From Bacillota bacterium (GTDB lineage Bacteria > Bacillota > Clostridia > Lachnospirales > Lachnospiraceae): 64,000 nucleotides of DNA. Of this stretch, positions 33,269 to 41,546 are shown piece by piece. Position numbers and translations under genes: made by a program. Position 1 is the stretch's first letter; each line of letters starts with the position of its first letter. The notes under the pieces are model-generated. The model was not told the DNA's origin. It ran no database searches and saw only the letters and a list, made by a program, of their open reading frames with translations. The stretch is from assembly GCA_023399055.1 (NCBI GenBank), contig JAEWQV010000005.1, forward strand, positions 73,868 to 137,867. Reading direction: 5' to 3'.

Positions 33269-36200
33269 TTAAGTAGCGCTGTTCTCGACATCTCGTACAA
33301 ACTGTATAATTGCTTTAGCAATTTGGTAAAGGGTTCGTTCCATATCGGGATTCGATGCTTCTGTATCTCGTGAAGATTGGCTAGTATAACTATTCGCTTC
33401 CTTTTCATTTCTTAGCATTACAAAATCCAATTGTTTTAAGGTTACATCCTGTTCTTCAATTGTACTTCTTAGCAACTGCGAATTCCTACTCATTTGCTCT
33501 AGTCCGCTCCGGCTGTCACTGCCAATGAAGCCCTGAAGTCCATTCTCTTTTAAGGAGAATTCTGTCTTTACATTACCTAGTTGTTCCGACCAGGTAGTGA
33601 CACTTACCTTTCCTGACCCTGTAGCTCCTCTTAAGATGGTCAGGTTCATATTTGTAATACCATTTTTTGTTTCTATTGGTATTTGATAAAATTCTTTTTC
33701 TGCAAGTGTTCTTAAAAATTTCATCTGCTGCCCCAAGCTTTTCAACTCGGCCAATCTCTGATTGTCTATCTTTTCTTCCGAATAAGATTGTTCAATTATA
33801 GCTTCTGCATCCTGTTCTAACTGAATATAAGTTTCTACTGCAGAATGCCTGTCGATTAATGTATCGGACAATTGCTCCAAATCCTTAAGAGTATTTTCTG
33901 ATTTTTCGACTTTTTCTTCTTTTTGTAATTTCAGCAGCTTCTTAATGGGGGATTCTCCGTTACTTAGCATATAGTTTGCCATCATAAGATTAGCTGGAGT
34001 ATTGGGGACTCTATAGTTATTCAGAAATCGAAGCGCCTGTTCGGAATTCTTGCATAATTCCCTAATCTCTTGAACCTTCTTTGAATATTCCTCTTCCTCC
34101 AACTGGTCATCTTCCAGCTGTGCAAGCCGATCAAACAGCTTTTCAACCGGAACATCCTTGATGCTCTCCCATATTCCCTTAGCCGAAATATTGTTTAAGA
34201 GAGAAGGTGTTATTCCCGCTTTCATTTCTTTTAAAAGCTGCCCAATATAATCTGTCTTTTCTTGAATTCCTTCATTGTTGGAATTCACTTCCTCTGAATT
34301 AATATTATTATCTAATGTCTTGTCTCCCCCAGCGAATTCTCTTACTTGTTCCGCTATTGATTCCGCATTCCTATTCAAGCCTTGTAACGTTCCGAATTCA
34401 TCATCAATTACCGCGTCTAGATGCCCCTTCTTGTGTGTATTCACTGCCCGAAGCAATCCTTCCAGGGTCACTTCCTGATTTGCCTTTAGTAATGCCCCAA
34501 CTGCTGCCCCGTCTGATTTCTCCACGTTATAAAGCAGTCGATAAACACCAATATAAGCCTTTCTTTCACTTGGAGTAATATCATTTGTCTTTTCCAGTCT
34601 ATGTAAAAATGTACTGAATTTCTCTTCTGAAGAAATACCCTGTTCTTCCCTTATGTGGTTCACTGTTTGATTTAACTCGTCAATGGTCATTTGCATTGGA
34701 TTTAATTGCTCTTTCAGCATTCGAACAGTCACTGCTGGATGTAAGTTATTGATTAAATTTGATACCTTCTGGTCATATGCCTTAACTTGTGCAAGGGAGG
34801 TCTCGTTAATTTCCATCTGATTGTAACCTAATATTCGTGCAGCTCTTCGATTTTGCTCTGTATTCTCAATCTGAAGCTCCTCCAATAGGGAATCAACCTT
34901 TGCAAATGCCTTTTTAATGGAATCACCATACTCACTGTTTGGAACCGTCATCAAGGTTTCATATGCCACACCAGCTTTTGCAAATTCAGCTTGCAGTTTA
35001 TTACCTTCTGTCAGAAGGCCTGGAATCGTTATACTGCTCCTAATACTAAGCGTACTGCCTAGCACCTGGCTTGGAAGGTTTCTCAACGCTTCCATGCTTT
35101 GAGTTGTCTCTTTTAAATGCTCCAGTGAAGTTGAGTCAAATACAGCATCTGCCTCCAAAGCCAGATCTTTATAGTAACTATCCTCTAATTGTTTTAATGC
35201 ATCAACTACCTTACTAAGTTCATTGGTTTCTATGGAGAAGCCCTGCTTTTCCAGCTTTGCTGCAGCTTCTATAGTCATTTTCAGTCGGATTTCCTCCAGC
35301 TGTCTCTTTGCTCTTACTTCCTTATAGGCCTTACTGTCAACTACCTCACTCTCTTGTTCAGAGGTTAAATCAGGTTCAATTGCAGTTTCCTCATCCAATA
35401 TTTGTTCTATTTCAATATTTTTTTCAATTGCTACCCGCTTATCTAATTCCGAGTTTTCCTGTATTGCAATCAAATTCCTTAAGGTTAGTTCCGTATCCGT
35501 CTCCACTGCCTTGGATACACTATCCTCGGTTATAGTGTTTAACTTATCTACTAATTTGCTTGCACTTTCCCCTGTACCTGTTAACACAGCATCCTTTGGA
35601 TGTAGCCCTTGACTCATTCCTTCCAGCATTCGGTTAAGCATTTGTTCCGGATTTCTGTTATCCTTTAACTGCTCTAACTCCTTCTTATAGGCAAAGGTCT
35701 CAGGTGTTAACGGGATTTTACTTTCCACCAGCCACTTTGCAGAATCAATCTCACTCTCCGTAGCTACAAATCCTGCCTCTTGAATTACGTCCTTTACTTG
35801 ACCTAACAGCTCGTTCCAGTCCTGTGAAGCTATCGGCTCCTTTGTTAGTTTTGTACTGCTATAATATGCCTTATATAAATTCTCTGTGGTTGGTGCAAGG
35901 TTTTTTGAAATAAGACTTTGCATGGCCTTGTCATCCATCGCAGGTGTTGAATCTAATAACGAAAATGCAGAGGTTAATTTGGCTATATTGTCGGGAGTTG
36001 CAGGTAAATTTGCCTCCTCAAGTCTAATCTTAAGTTCCAGGGGATCAAAGGACATTTTATTTTCCTTCTGTTTCCTTGCTTCTACGCTGGATACCTCTTG
36101 TTTCTTTTTATCCTCTGTATCCTTCGGTTTTTCTGCTTTTTGACTCTCCTTGTTCTTAACTCGGTCAAGCACTCTTTGGAGTCCTTGAAGGGTATAGTTT

Positions 36201-36700
36201 TGTGGATCAAATCCCTCTTGTTCCATGTTCTTATAATCAAGTTCCGTCAGCCTTCCTTCCACCTCTTTTAGGCTATCCAGACTGTCTTTGCTCTCTTGCT
36301 CCTGCTCGGCTCTTCTAGCTGACTTCTCTTTCTTTGCCAGAACTGTCTCCCAGTCAGCCTCTACTGCCAACTTTGCTCGAAATGAGGTCTTTCTGCTGCC
36401 GTCATCAGGATCTAATATTCTAAGTTCTATTTCATTCTTGGTGGTCTTCAGTATTTCAAAGGTCTTTACCTCTCCTGGTTTTACCTTTCCCACCACATCC
36501 TTCGGTGCACTAACTTTCTGACCATTAAAATCAAAGGTCACCTGTTCTGCTACTGAAATAACAACCCCAGTAATTTGCTGACCTTTTTTCATGAAAGATA
36601 AACCTTGTCCATTCTTATCTTTATCTATTGTAACCTGTCCAGACAGAATTTTCGCTGTTTTGTTCAGGTTTGCCATATTCTTTGAAACAATCTGATTCAT
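33269..36700 (-). CDS. Very large FliK-like flagellar protein (DUF6240-like)
   Basis: Protein of 1143 residues directly upstream of flagellin. The N terminus (GLSFMKKGQQITGVVISVAEQVTFDFNGQKVSAPKD, residues ~33-70) matches the start of a Lachnospiraceae family I know as DUF6240. The long middle is charged, helical and repetitive. The C-terminal part (MNLTILRGATGSGKVSV, TTWSEQLGNVKTEFSLKENGLQGFIG, LLRSTIEEQDVTLKQLDFV) has the layout of the FliK C-terminal domain that triggers the export switch. It may therefore measure hook length, but no hook genes are adjacent. The ribosome binding site is GGGAG. Function is inferred. Confidence 0.68.
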   Translation of the reverse strand: MNQIVSKNMANLNKTAKILSGQVTIDKDKNGQGLSFMKKGQQITGVVISVAEQVTFDFNGQKVSAPKDVVGKVKPGEVKTFEILKTTKNEIELRILDPDDGSRKTSFRAKLAVEADWETVLAKKEKSARRAEQEQESKDSLDSLKEVEGRLTELDYKNMEQEGFDPQNYTLQGLQRVLDRVKNKESQKAEKPKDTEDKKKQEVSSVEARKQKENKMSFDPLELKIRLEEANLPATPDNIAKLTSAFSLLDSTPAMDDKAMQSLISKNLAPTTENLYKAYYSSTKLTKEPIASQDWNELLGQVKDVIQEAGFVATESEIDSAKWLVESKIPLTPETFAYKKELEQLKDNRNPEQMLNRMLEGMSQGLHPKDAVLTGTGESASKLVDKLNTITEDSVSKAVETDTELTLRNLIAIQENSELDKRVAIEKNIEIEQILDEETAIEPDLTSEQESEVVDSKAYKEVRAKRQLEEIRLKMTIEAAAKLEKQGFSIETNELSKVVDALKQLEDSYYKDLALEADAVFDSTSLEHLKETTQSMEALRNLPSQVLGSTLSIRSSITIPGLLTEGNKLQAEFAKAGVAYETLMTVPNSEYGDSIKKAFAKVDSLLEELQIENTEQNRRAARILGYNQMEINETSLAQVKAYDQKVSNLINNLHPAVTVRMLKEQLNPMQMTIDELNQTVNHIREEQGISSEEKFSTFLHRLEKTNDITPSERKAYIGVYRLLYNVEKSDGAAVGALLKANQEVTLEGLLRAVNTHKKGHLDAVIDDEFGTLQGLNRNAESIAEQVREFAGGDKTLDNNINSEEVNSNNEGIQEKTDYIGQLLKEMKAGITPSLLNNISAKGIWESIKDVPVEKLFDRLAQLEDDQLEEEEYSKKVQEIRELCKNSEQALRFLNNYRVPNTPANLMMANYMLSNGESPIKKLLKLQKEEKVEKSENTLKDLEQLSDTLIDRHSAVETYIQLEQDAEAIIEQSYSEEKIDNQRLAELKSLGQQMKFLRTLAEKEFYQIPIETKNGITNMNLTILRGATGSGKVSVTTWSEQLGNVKTEFSLKENGLQGFIGSDSRSGLEQMSRNSQLLRSTIEEQDVTLKQLDFVMLRNEKEANSYTSQSSRDTEASNPDMERTLYQIAKAIIQFVRDVENSAT

Positions 36701-37071
36701 ACCTATCTCCCGTTCTCTTTCTGCAGGATAAATCGAACTTTTCCTGTCGTTCTTTACACGTGAAACGACTTTACCTCTATTATTTCGGCAGTTTGTACGT
36801 TTTTCTTAACCCGGGAAGATAGGCCTGGCTCGGTAATAAATGACAGGTGACACCAAAGGTGTTCGTAGCTGCGAATTATTAACCTGAAAAAAGCTTTTCT
36901 ATAATATATTTCAAAGACATTTGCTATTATAGAAAAAATAATAATATAACTTCTTATCGGTAATTTTGATGAATAAACATGAATATATAAATAAAAATCC
37001 AAACCGTGTGTGCATTAATTACTACGAAAGAATTATCAGTATTTAAAGGCATGACACTATGGGAGGTTGTA
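36701..37071. other. Divergent intergenic region, FliK-like / DUF885
   Basis: Holds the candidate SigD promoter (36730-36756), a GACACC-AAA-GGTGTT hairpin near 36850, and an 11-bp inverted repeat TTTTCTATAAT / ATTATAGAAAA (36895-36905, 36926-36936). No further gene. Confidence 0.45.
36730..36756 (-). promoter_or_regulatory. Candidate SigD promoter of the FliK-like gene
   Basis: TAAA-N15-TTCGATTT on the minus strand; the -35 box is exact and the -10 retains CGAT. About 30 bp before the start codon. Confidence 0.45.
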
Positions 37072-38829
37072 ATGAAAATAAGAAGGTTGTTTTTTTATAC
37101 TATACTATTCACTGTCCTCTGCCTAACCCTGTTATTAAGCGGATGCAGCCTGAAAAAAACAGAGTCTTCGGAACAAGATAAGTTCGATAGCTTTTTAAAT
37201 GATTTGTTTGTCGTTGAGGTCCAATCAGATAGCATTTCCATGAATTATTCTTTGGCCTCTCCCGAAAATTTTGGTATTACGCAGGAGAAGGCTACCCTGG
37301 GTGAATATAGTGTTAGTAACATGACAAAAGATCTTTCTTCCTCGGAGAACTACCTGGCAAGGCTGAAATCCTTTGATTATCAGCTCCTATCCTCAGACCA
37401 AAAATTAACCTATGAGATTGTTAAGACCTATCTAGAGCAAGACCTAGGTTTAGGCGACTTTATGTATTACGATGAATGTCTGGGACCAACCACTGGCATT
37501 CAAGCTCAATTACCAATTCTATTAGCTGAATATAGTTTTTATAGTAAGTCTGACATAGATACCTATATTGACCTACTCACTTGTGTTTATAGTTATTTTG
37601 AAGATTTAGCTCAGTATGAACGTGAAAAATCAAAAGCTGGTCTTTTTATGAGTGACGCTGTAGCCGCTCAAATAATTGAGCAATGTAATTCCTTTATTGA
37701 AAACCCCAAAGAAAATTTCTTAATACAATATTTTGATGAAAAAATAATGAACTATACCGGTTTAACTAAAGAAGAAATTACTACCTACAAGGTAAAAAAT
37801 AAAGAGGCTGTACTTACCCATGTCATTCCTGCTTACAAATTATTAATTAAAACGCTAACTGAACTTATGGGAACCGGTACAAACGATGCCGGTCTATACT
37901 ATTACCCAAAGGGCCAATCCTATTATGAAAAAGTAGCTAAGATTAAAACTGGTTCAGATAAAAGTATGCAAGAAATGATTAAAATGCTGGACACTGCAAT
38001 TGGTGACGGACTTGTTGATATTACTGCTTTAACAACTGCAGATCCAAACCTGATTGATAAGTATCTATCCTTTGAATCTTTTCCTTTAACAGATCCAAAT
38101 GATATTATAAGTGACTTGAAATCCGATATTCAAAAAGATTTCCCACCAACAGCAACCGTGAACTGCAATATTAAATATGTACCCGATTCCCTTGCAGAAT
38201 ATTTAAGTCCTGCCATGTATCTAATCCCACCCATTGATAATTATAAGGATAATAATATCTACATCAATGGTAACGATGCTAAAACTCTATCCATGATTTA
38301 TACCACTGTGGCGCATGAAGGATATCCAGGTCATCTCTATCAATGTGTTTATTTTAGAAGTAAAAACCCATCACCTATCCGTAATTTATTAAACTTTGTC
38401 GGATATGATGAAGGCTGGGCTACTTATGTTGAAATGTATTCCTATCACACCTCTGGAATTGACGAGATGCTTGCTGATTTCCTTGAGCTTAACAACATTG
38501 TAATCCTTTGTATGTATGCCCGTACGGACATTGGCATCCATTATGAGGGCTGGACAAAGAGAACGGCAGTAGACTATGTCAATGACTTTATCGGTGATGA
38601 TGAGATTGCAGGTGCAATCTATGATACCTTACTGGAAGAGCCCGCTATCTATCTTCCCTATGCAATTGGTTATCTTGAAATAATGGAACTTAGAAAACAA
38701 GCAGAACGAGAATTAGCTGGCAACTTTGTTGCAAAAGATTTTCATACCTTTTTACTGGATATTGGGCCAGCGCAGTTTGGAATTATAAAAGATAAAATGA
38801 ACTTGTGGATTGAAAATACCGTAAAGTAA
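37072..38829 (+). CDS. DUF885 lipoprotein, putative zinc peptidase
   Basis: Protein of 585 residues. A lipoprotein signal (MKIRRLFFYTILFTV... ending LLSGC, Cys at ~25) anchors it outside the membrane. The body is a DUF885 protein: VAHEGYPGHLYQ carries the HExxPGH motif, with YDEGWATYVEMY downstream, the presumed third metal ligand region. DUF885 proteins are regarded as metallopeptidases of unknown specificity. I start at the ATG at 37072, with GGAGGTTGTA just before it; the open frame begins earlier at a GTG without support. A terminator follows. Confidence 0.85.
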   Translation: MKIRRLFFYTILFTVLCLTLLLSGCSLKKTESSEQDKFDSFLNDLFVVEVQSDSISMNYSLASPENFGITQEKATLGEYSVSNMTKDLSSSENYLARLKSFDYQLLSSDQKLTYEIVKTYLEQDLGLGDFMYYDECLGPTTGIQAQLPILLAEYSFYSKSDIDTYIDLLTCVYSYFEDLAQYEREKSKAGLFMSDAVAAQIIEQCNSFIENPKENFLIQYFDEKIMNYTGLTKEEITTYKVKNKEAVLTHVIPAYKLLIKTLTELMGTGTNDAGLYYYPKGQSYYEKVAKIKTGSDKSMQEMIKMLDTAIGDGLVDITALTTADPNLIDKYLSFESFPLTDPNDIISDLKSDIQKDFPPTATVNCNIKYVPDSLAEYLSPAMYLIPPIDNYKDNNIYINGNDAKTLSMIYTTVAHEGYPGHLYQCVYFRSKNPSPIRNLLNFVGYDEGWATYVEMYSYHTSGIDEMLADFLELNNIVILCMYARTDIGIHYEGWTKRTAVDYVNDFIGDDEIAGAIYDTLLEEPAIYLPYAIGYLEIMELRKQAERELAGNFVAKDFHTFLLDIGPAQFGIIKDKMNLWIENTVK

Positions 38830-38840
38830 GACGAAACGCC

Positions 38841-38880
38841 AAAACAGCAGCTGGATAAGGATCATCCATGCTGCTGTTTT
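38841..38880 (+). terminator. Terminator of the DUF885 gene
   Basis: AAAACAGCAG (38841-38850) pairs with CTGCTGTTTT (38871-38880), with an inner TGGAT/ATCCA stem, then TAATAATTTA. Confidence 0.75.
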
Positions 38881-38890
38881 TAATAATTTA

Positions 38891-38954
38891 GTGACTACTC
38901 AGAACCAAGCTCGAAACTCTGTGGTTTCCCACTGTATGATTCTGAACTGTTACA
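38891..38954. repeat. Dispersed palindromic repeat, copy D
   Basis: Carries TCAGAACCAAGC, GAAAC-TCTGTG-GTTTC and ATTCTGAACTGTTA; the arms pair imperfectly over about 55 bp. Between convergent DUF885 and metG genes. Confidence 0.6.
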
Positions 38955-38958
38955 AGTA

Positions 38959-40938
38959 TTATTGTATTTCTGCTCCTGATGGCATAGGCTTTTCTGGTAC
39001 CATTAGTGCAAGATTACCTTCTGCATCCTCTGCACAAAGTAACATACCCTCTGATAACATTCCAGCTAAAGTCGCAGGTTTTAGGTTAACAACTACCATT
39101 ACCTTCTTTCCAACCATCTGTTCCGGAGTATAATGAGCCTTAATTCCAGATACAATTTGCTTTACCTGAGAACCAATTTTAACTTGGGAACATAATAACT
39201 TCTTAGATTTCTTTACCTCTTCACAGGCAATTATCTCGCCAATCTGGAACTGAAGCTTTGCAAAATCATCATAGGTAATCTCTGCTTTTGCTTCTATATC
39301 AATAAAGTCTGCTTTCTCTTCTTTTACTTCCTCGGCAACTGCCTCTGCTACTTCGTTCACTTCCTTTGATGCTTCCACTTTCTCAAGTACCTCCTTAATA
39401 TCTAAACGTGCAAATAAAATCTCAGGTGTCTCTGTAACTTTGGTTCCATCTGGGTATAAGCCATAGCTTTCAAATTCTCCGATTAAACGTGGCTTTGCTG
39501 ATAGCTGTGAAAGAATCTTAGCTGCTGTTTCTGGCATAAAGGATTCTAATAAACTAGCACCTATACAGATACTCTCGGTCAAATGATATAGAACAGTTGC
39601 AAGTCTATCCTTCTTCTCTTCATCTTTTGCCAGCACCCAAGGCATCGTCTCATCAATGTATTTATTACAGCGCTTAAACAAGGTGAAAATTTCAGTAAGC
39701 GCATCCGCCACACGTAACTTCTCCATCTTGGCAATTACCTTTTTCGGAGTCTCAAGTGCTAATGCCTTAAGTTCTTCGTCAAACGCCTCTGCTACCTTAC
39801 CATCTCTTACAATACCACCAAAATACTTATTAGACATGGAAATCGTACGATTTACCAAGTTACCTAAGGTGTTTGCCAGGTCCGAATTAATTCTTTCTAC
39901 TAGCAGCTCCCAGGAAATCGTTCCATCGTTGTCAAATGGCATCTCATGAAGAACAAAATAACGAACAGCATCTACACCAAAAATCTTTACCAAATCATCC
40001 GCATAAAGAACGTTGCCTCTGGACTTGCTCATCTTATCGCCTGCGCTGCCCTGCATTAGCCAAGGATGCCCAAATACCTGCTTGGGCAGAGGAACTTCTA
40101 ATGCCATTAATATAATTGGCCAGTATATGGTATGGAAACGAATAATATCCTTACCAATCAAGTGAAGATCACATGGCCAGAACTTATTATAAAGGTCTGT
40201 ATGATTTCCCTCCACATCATAACCAATTCCGGTAATATAATTACTTAAGGCATCCAGCCATACATACACCACATGTCTGTCATCGAAATCTACCGGAATG
40301 CCCCATTTAAATGAGGTTCTTGATACACAGAGATCCTGAAGTCCTGGAAGCAAAAAGTTATTCATCATCTCATTCTTTCTGGATTCTGGTTGTATAAAGT
40401 CAGGATGGGTATTGATATGCTCAATCAAACGATCTGCATACTTGCTAAGTTTCAAGAAATATGCTTCTTCTTTAGCAGGCTGAACGTCTCTGCCACAGTC
40501 AGGGCACTTGCCATTGTTCAGCTGTGACTGCGTAAAAAAGGATTCACAAGGGGTACAATACATACCTTCATAATGTCCTTTATAAATATCACCTTTTTCA
40601 TACAGCTTTTTAAATATCTTCTGAACCTGTTTCTCATGATCTTCATCTGTGGTACGAATAAATTTATCATAGGAAGTATTCATTAAATCCCAGATACCTT
40701 TAATCTGTCCTGCAATTCCATCCACGAATTCTTTTGGTGAAATACCTGCATCTGCTGCTTTTAACTCAATCTTTTGTCCATGCTCATCCGTCCCTGTCTG
40801 AAAGAATACATCAAACCCTTCCAATCGTTTAAAGCGTGCTATACTGTCTGCCAATACAATTTCATAAGTATTCCCTATGTGCGGCTTACCAGAAGTATAG
40901 GCAATTGCTGTTGTAATATAATACGGTTTTTTACTCAT
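38959..40938 (-). CDS. metG: Methionyl-tRNA synthetase
   Basis: Class I synthetase of 659-660 residues charging tRNA-Met. The N-terminal HIGH-type motif is KPHIGNTYE, the zinc knuckle is CTPCESFF...CPDCG, the anticodon-binding part follows the KMSKS loop (GDKMSKSRGN), and a C-terminal EMAP/Trbp111 tRNA-binding domain (DFAKLQFQIGEIIACEEVKKSKKLLC) closes the protein. I start at the ATG at 40938 (MSKKPYYITTAIAYTSGKP), with AAAGGA eight bases before it; the frame extends 13 codons upstream without support. Controlled by an upstream T-box. Confidence 0.96.
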   Translation of the reverse strand: MSKKPYYITTAIAYTSGKPHIGNTYEIVLADSIARFKRLEGFDVFFQTGTDEHGQKIELKAADAGISPKEFVDGIAGQIKGIWDLMNTSYDKFIRTTDEDHEKQVQKIFKKLYEKGDIYKGHYEGMYCTPCESFFTQSQLNNGKCPDCGRDVQPAKEEAYFLKLSKYADRLIEHINTHPDFIQPESRKNEMMNNFLLPGLQDLCVSRTSFKWGIPVDFDDRHVVYVWLDALSNYITGIGYDVEGNHTDLYNKFWPCDLHLIGKDIIRFHTIYWPIILMALEVPLPKQVFGHPWLMQGSAGDKMSKSRGNVLYADDLVKIFGVDAVRYFVLHEMPFDNDGTISWELLVERINSDLANTLGNLVNRTISMSNKYFGGIVRDGKVAEAFDEELKALALETPKKVIAKMEKLRVADALTEIFTLFKRCNKYIDETMPWVLAKDEEKKDRLATVLYHLTESICIGASLLESFMPETAAKILSQLSAKPRLIGEFESYGLYPDGTKVTETPEILFARLDIKEVLEKVEASKEVNEVAEAVAEEVKEEKADFIDIEAKAEITYDDFAKLQFQIGEIIACEEVKKSKKLLCSQVKIGSQVKQIVSGIKAHYTPEQMVGKKVMVVVNLKPATLAGMLSEGMLLCAEDAEGNLALMVPEKPMPSGAEIQ

Positions 40939-41039
40939 ATTATCATTCCTTTCTATATCTTGTTGCTTCATTTTCATAATATATTTCTTTCCCTTGCTCC
41001 GATTTTTGATTATCCGAGATCAGATGCTGCTTCTTCCCA

Positions 41040-41346
41040 ATAAAAAAACTCCCATCCTTAAATCACTTTAAAGACGAGAGAAACTCCCGTGGTACCACTT
41101 TAATTTACCCCTACCTCTCGATAAGAGCCTTAATCACTGCAAATCTACAGCTAGCATTTTTAACGGTTGCTACCGTCGCAGCCTAAGATTACTCCTCGGT
41201 GCGCAGCTCCAAGACCATCTTCAACAGCTTCCCGAGATTATAAAACAATCCGAGTACGAACTCATTCCCCCATCTCAGCCTACTGGGGTTCTCTGTCAAC
41301 CGTTCCACTGCCTACTCTTCTTTTCAAAGCCTTTTATCCATATTTA
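41040..41346 (-). ncRNA. T-box riboswitch leader of metG
   Basis: The T-box core AAAGTGGTACCACGGG lies at 41101-41086 on the minus strand. Downstream, a 14-bp stem rich in G-U pairs (41080-41067 with 41062-41049) is followed by seven Ts, forming the terminator. Upstream is a long structured stem I region; a plausible Met specifier AUG is at 41265-41263 in GGGAATGAG. The leader binds uncharged tRNA and prevents termination. Core and terminator are seen directly; the specifier assignment is inference. Confidence 0.9.
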
Positions 41347-41352
41347 TGTCAA

Positions 41353-41381
41353 AGTATACCATGTGAATCTTACTTTGTCAA
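41353..41381 (-). promoter_or_regulatory. SigA promoter of the metG T-box transcript
   Basis: TTGACA (41381-41376), 17-bp spacer, TATACT (41358-41353) on the minus strand; start site expected near 41346. Confidence 0.85.
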
Positions 41382-41546
41382 TTTTAATACTTACTTTAAG
41401 TTTAACATAATCTAACTGTATTATTCGGGTAATAGCAAAATTATTATCTTCATGTTATACTAGTTACATGTGATATCTTATTAAGGTATCTTCTATTGTA
41501 TTTTATAAAATCGGTAACTGTTTAGTCATAAGCGAAAGGAAACCAT

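Noticed and set aside
35900..36700. Possible P-loop (GATGSGKV) in the FliK-like protein
   Set aside because: The motif is near the C terminus (about 33590), lacks the Ser/Thr after Lys and has no Walker B; it falls in a beta-rich FliK-like region.
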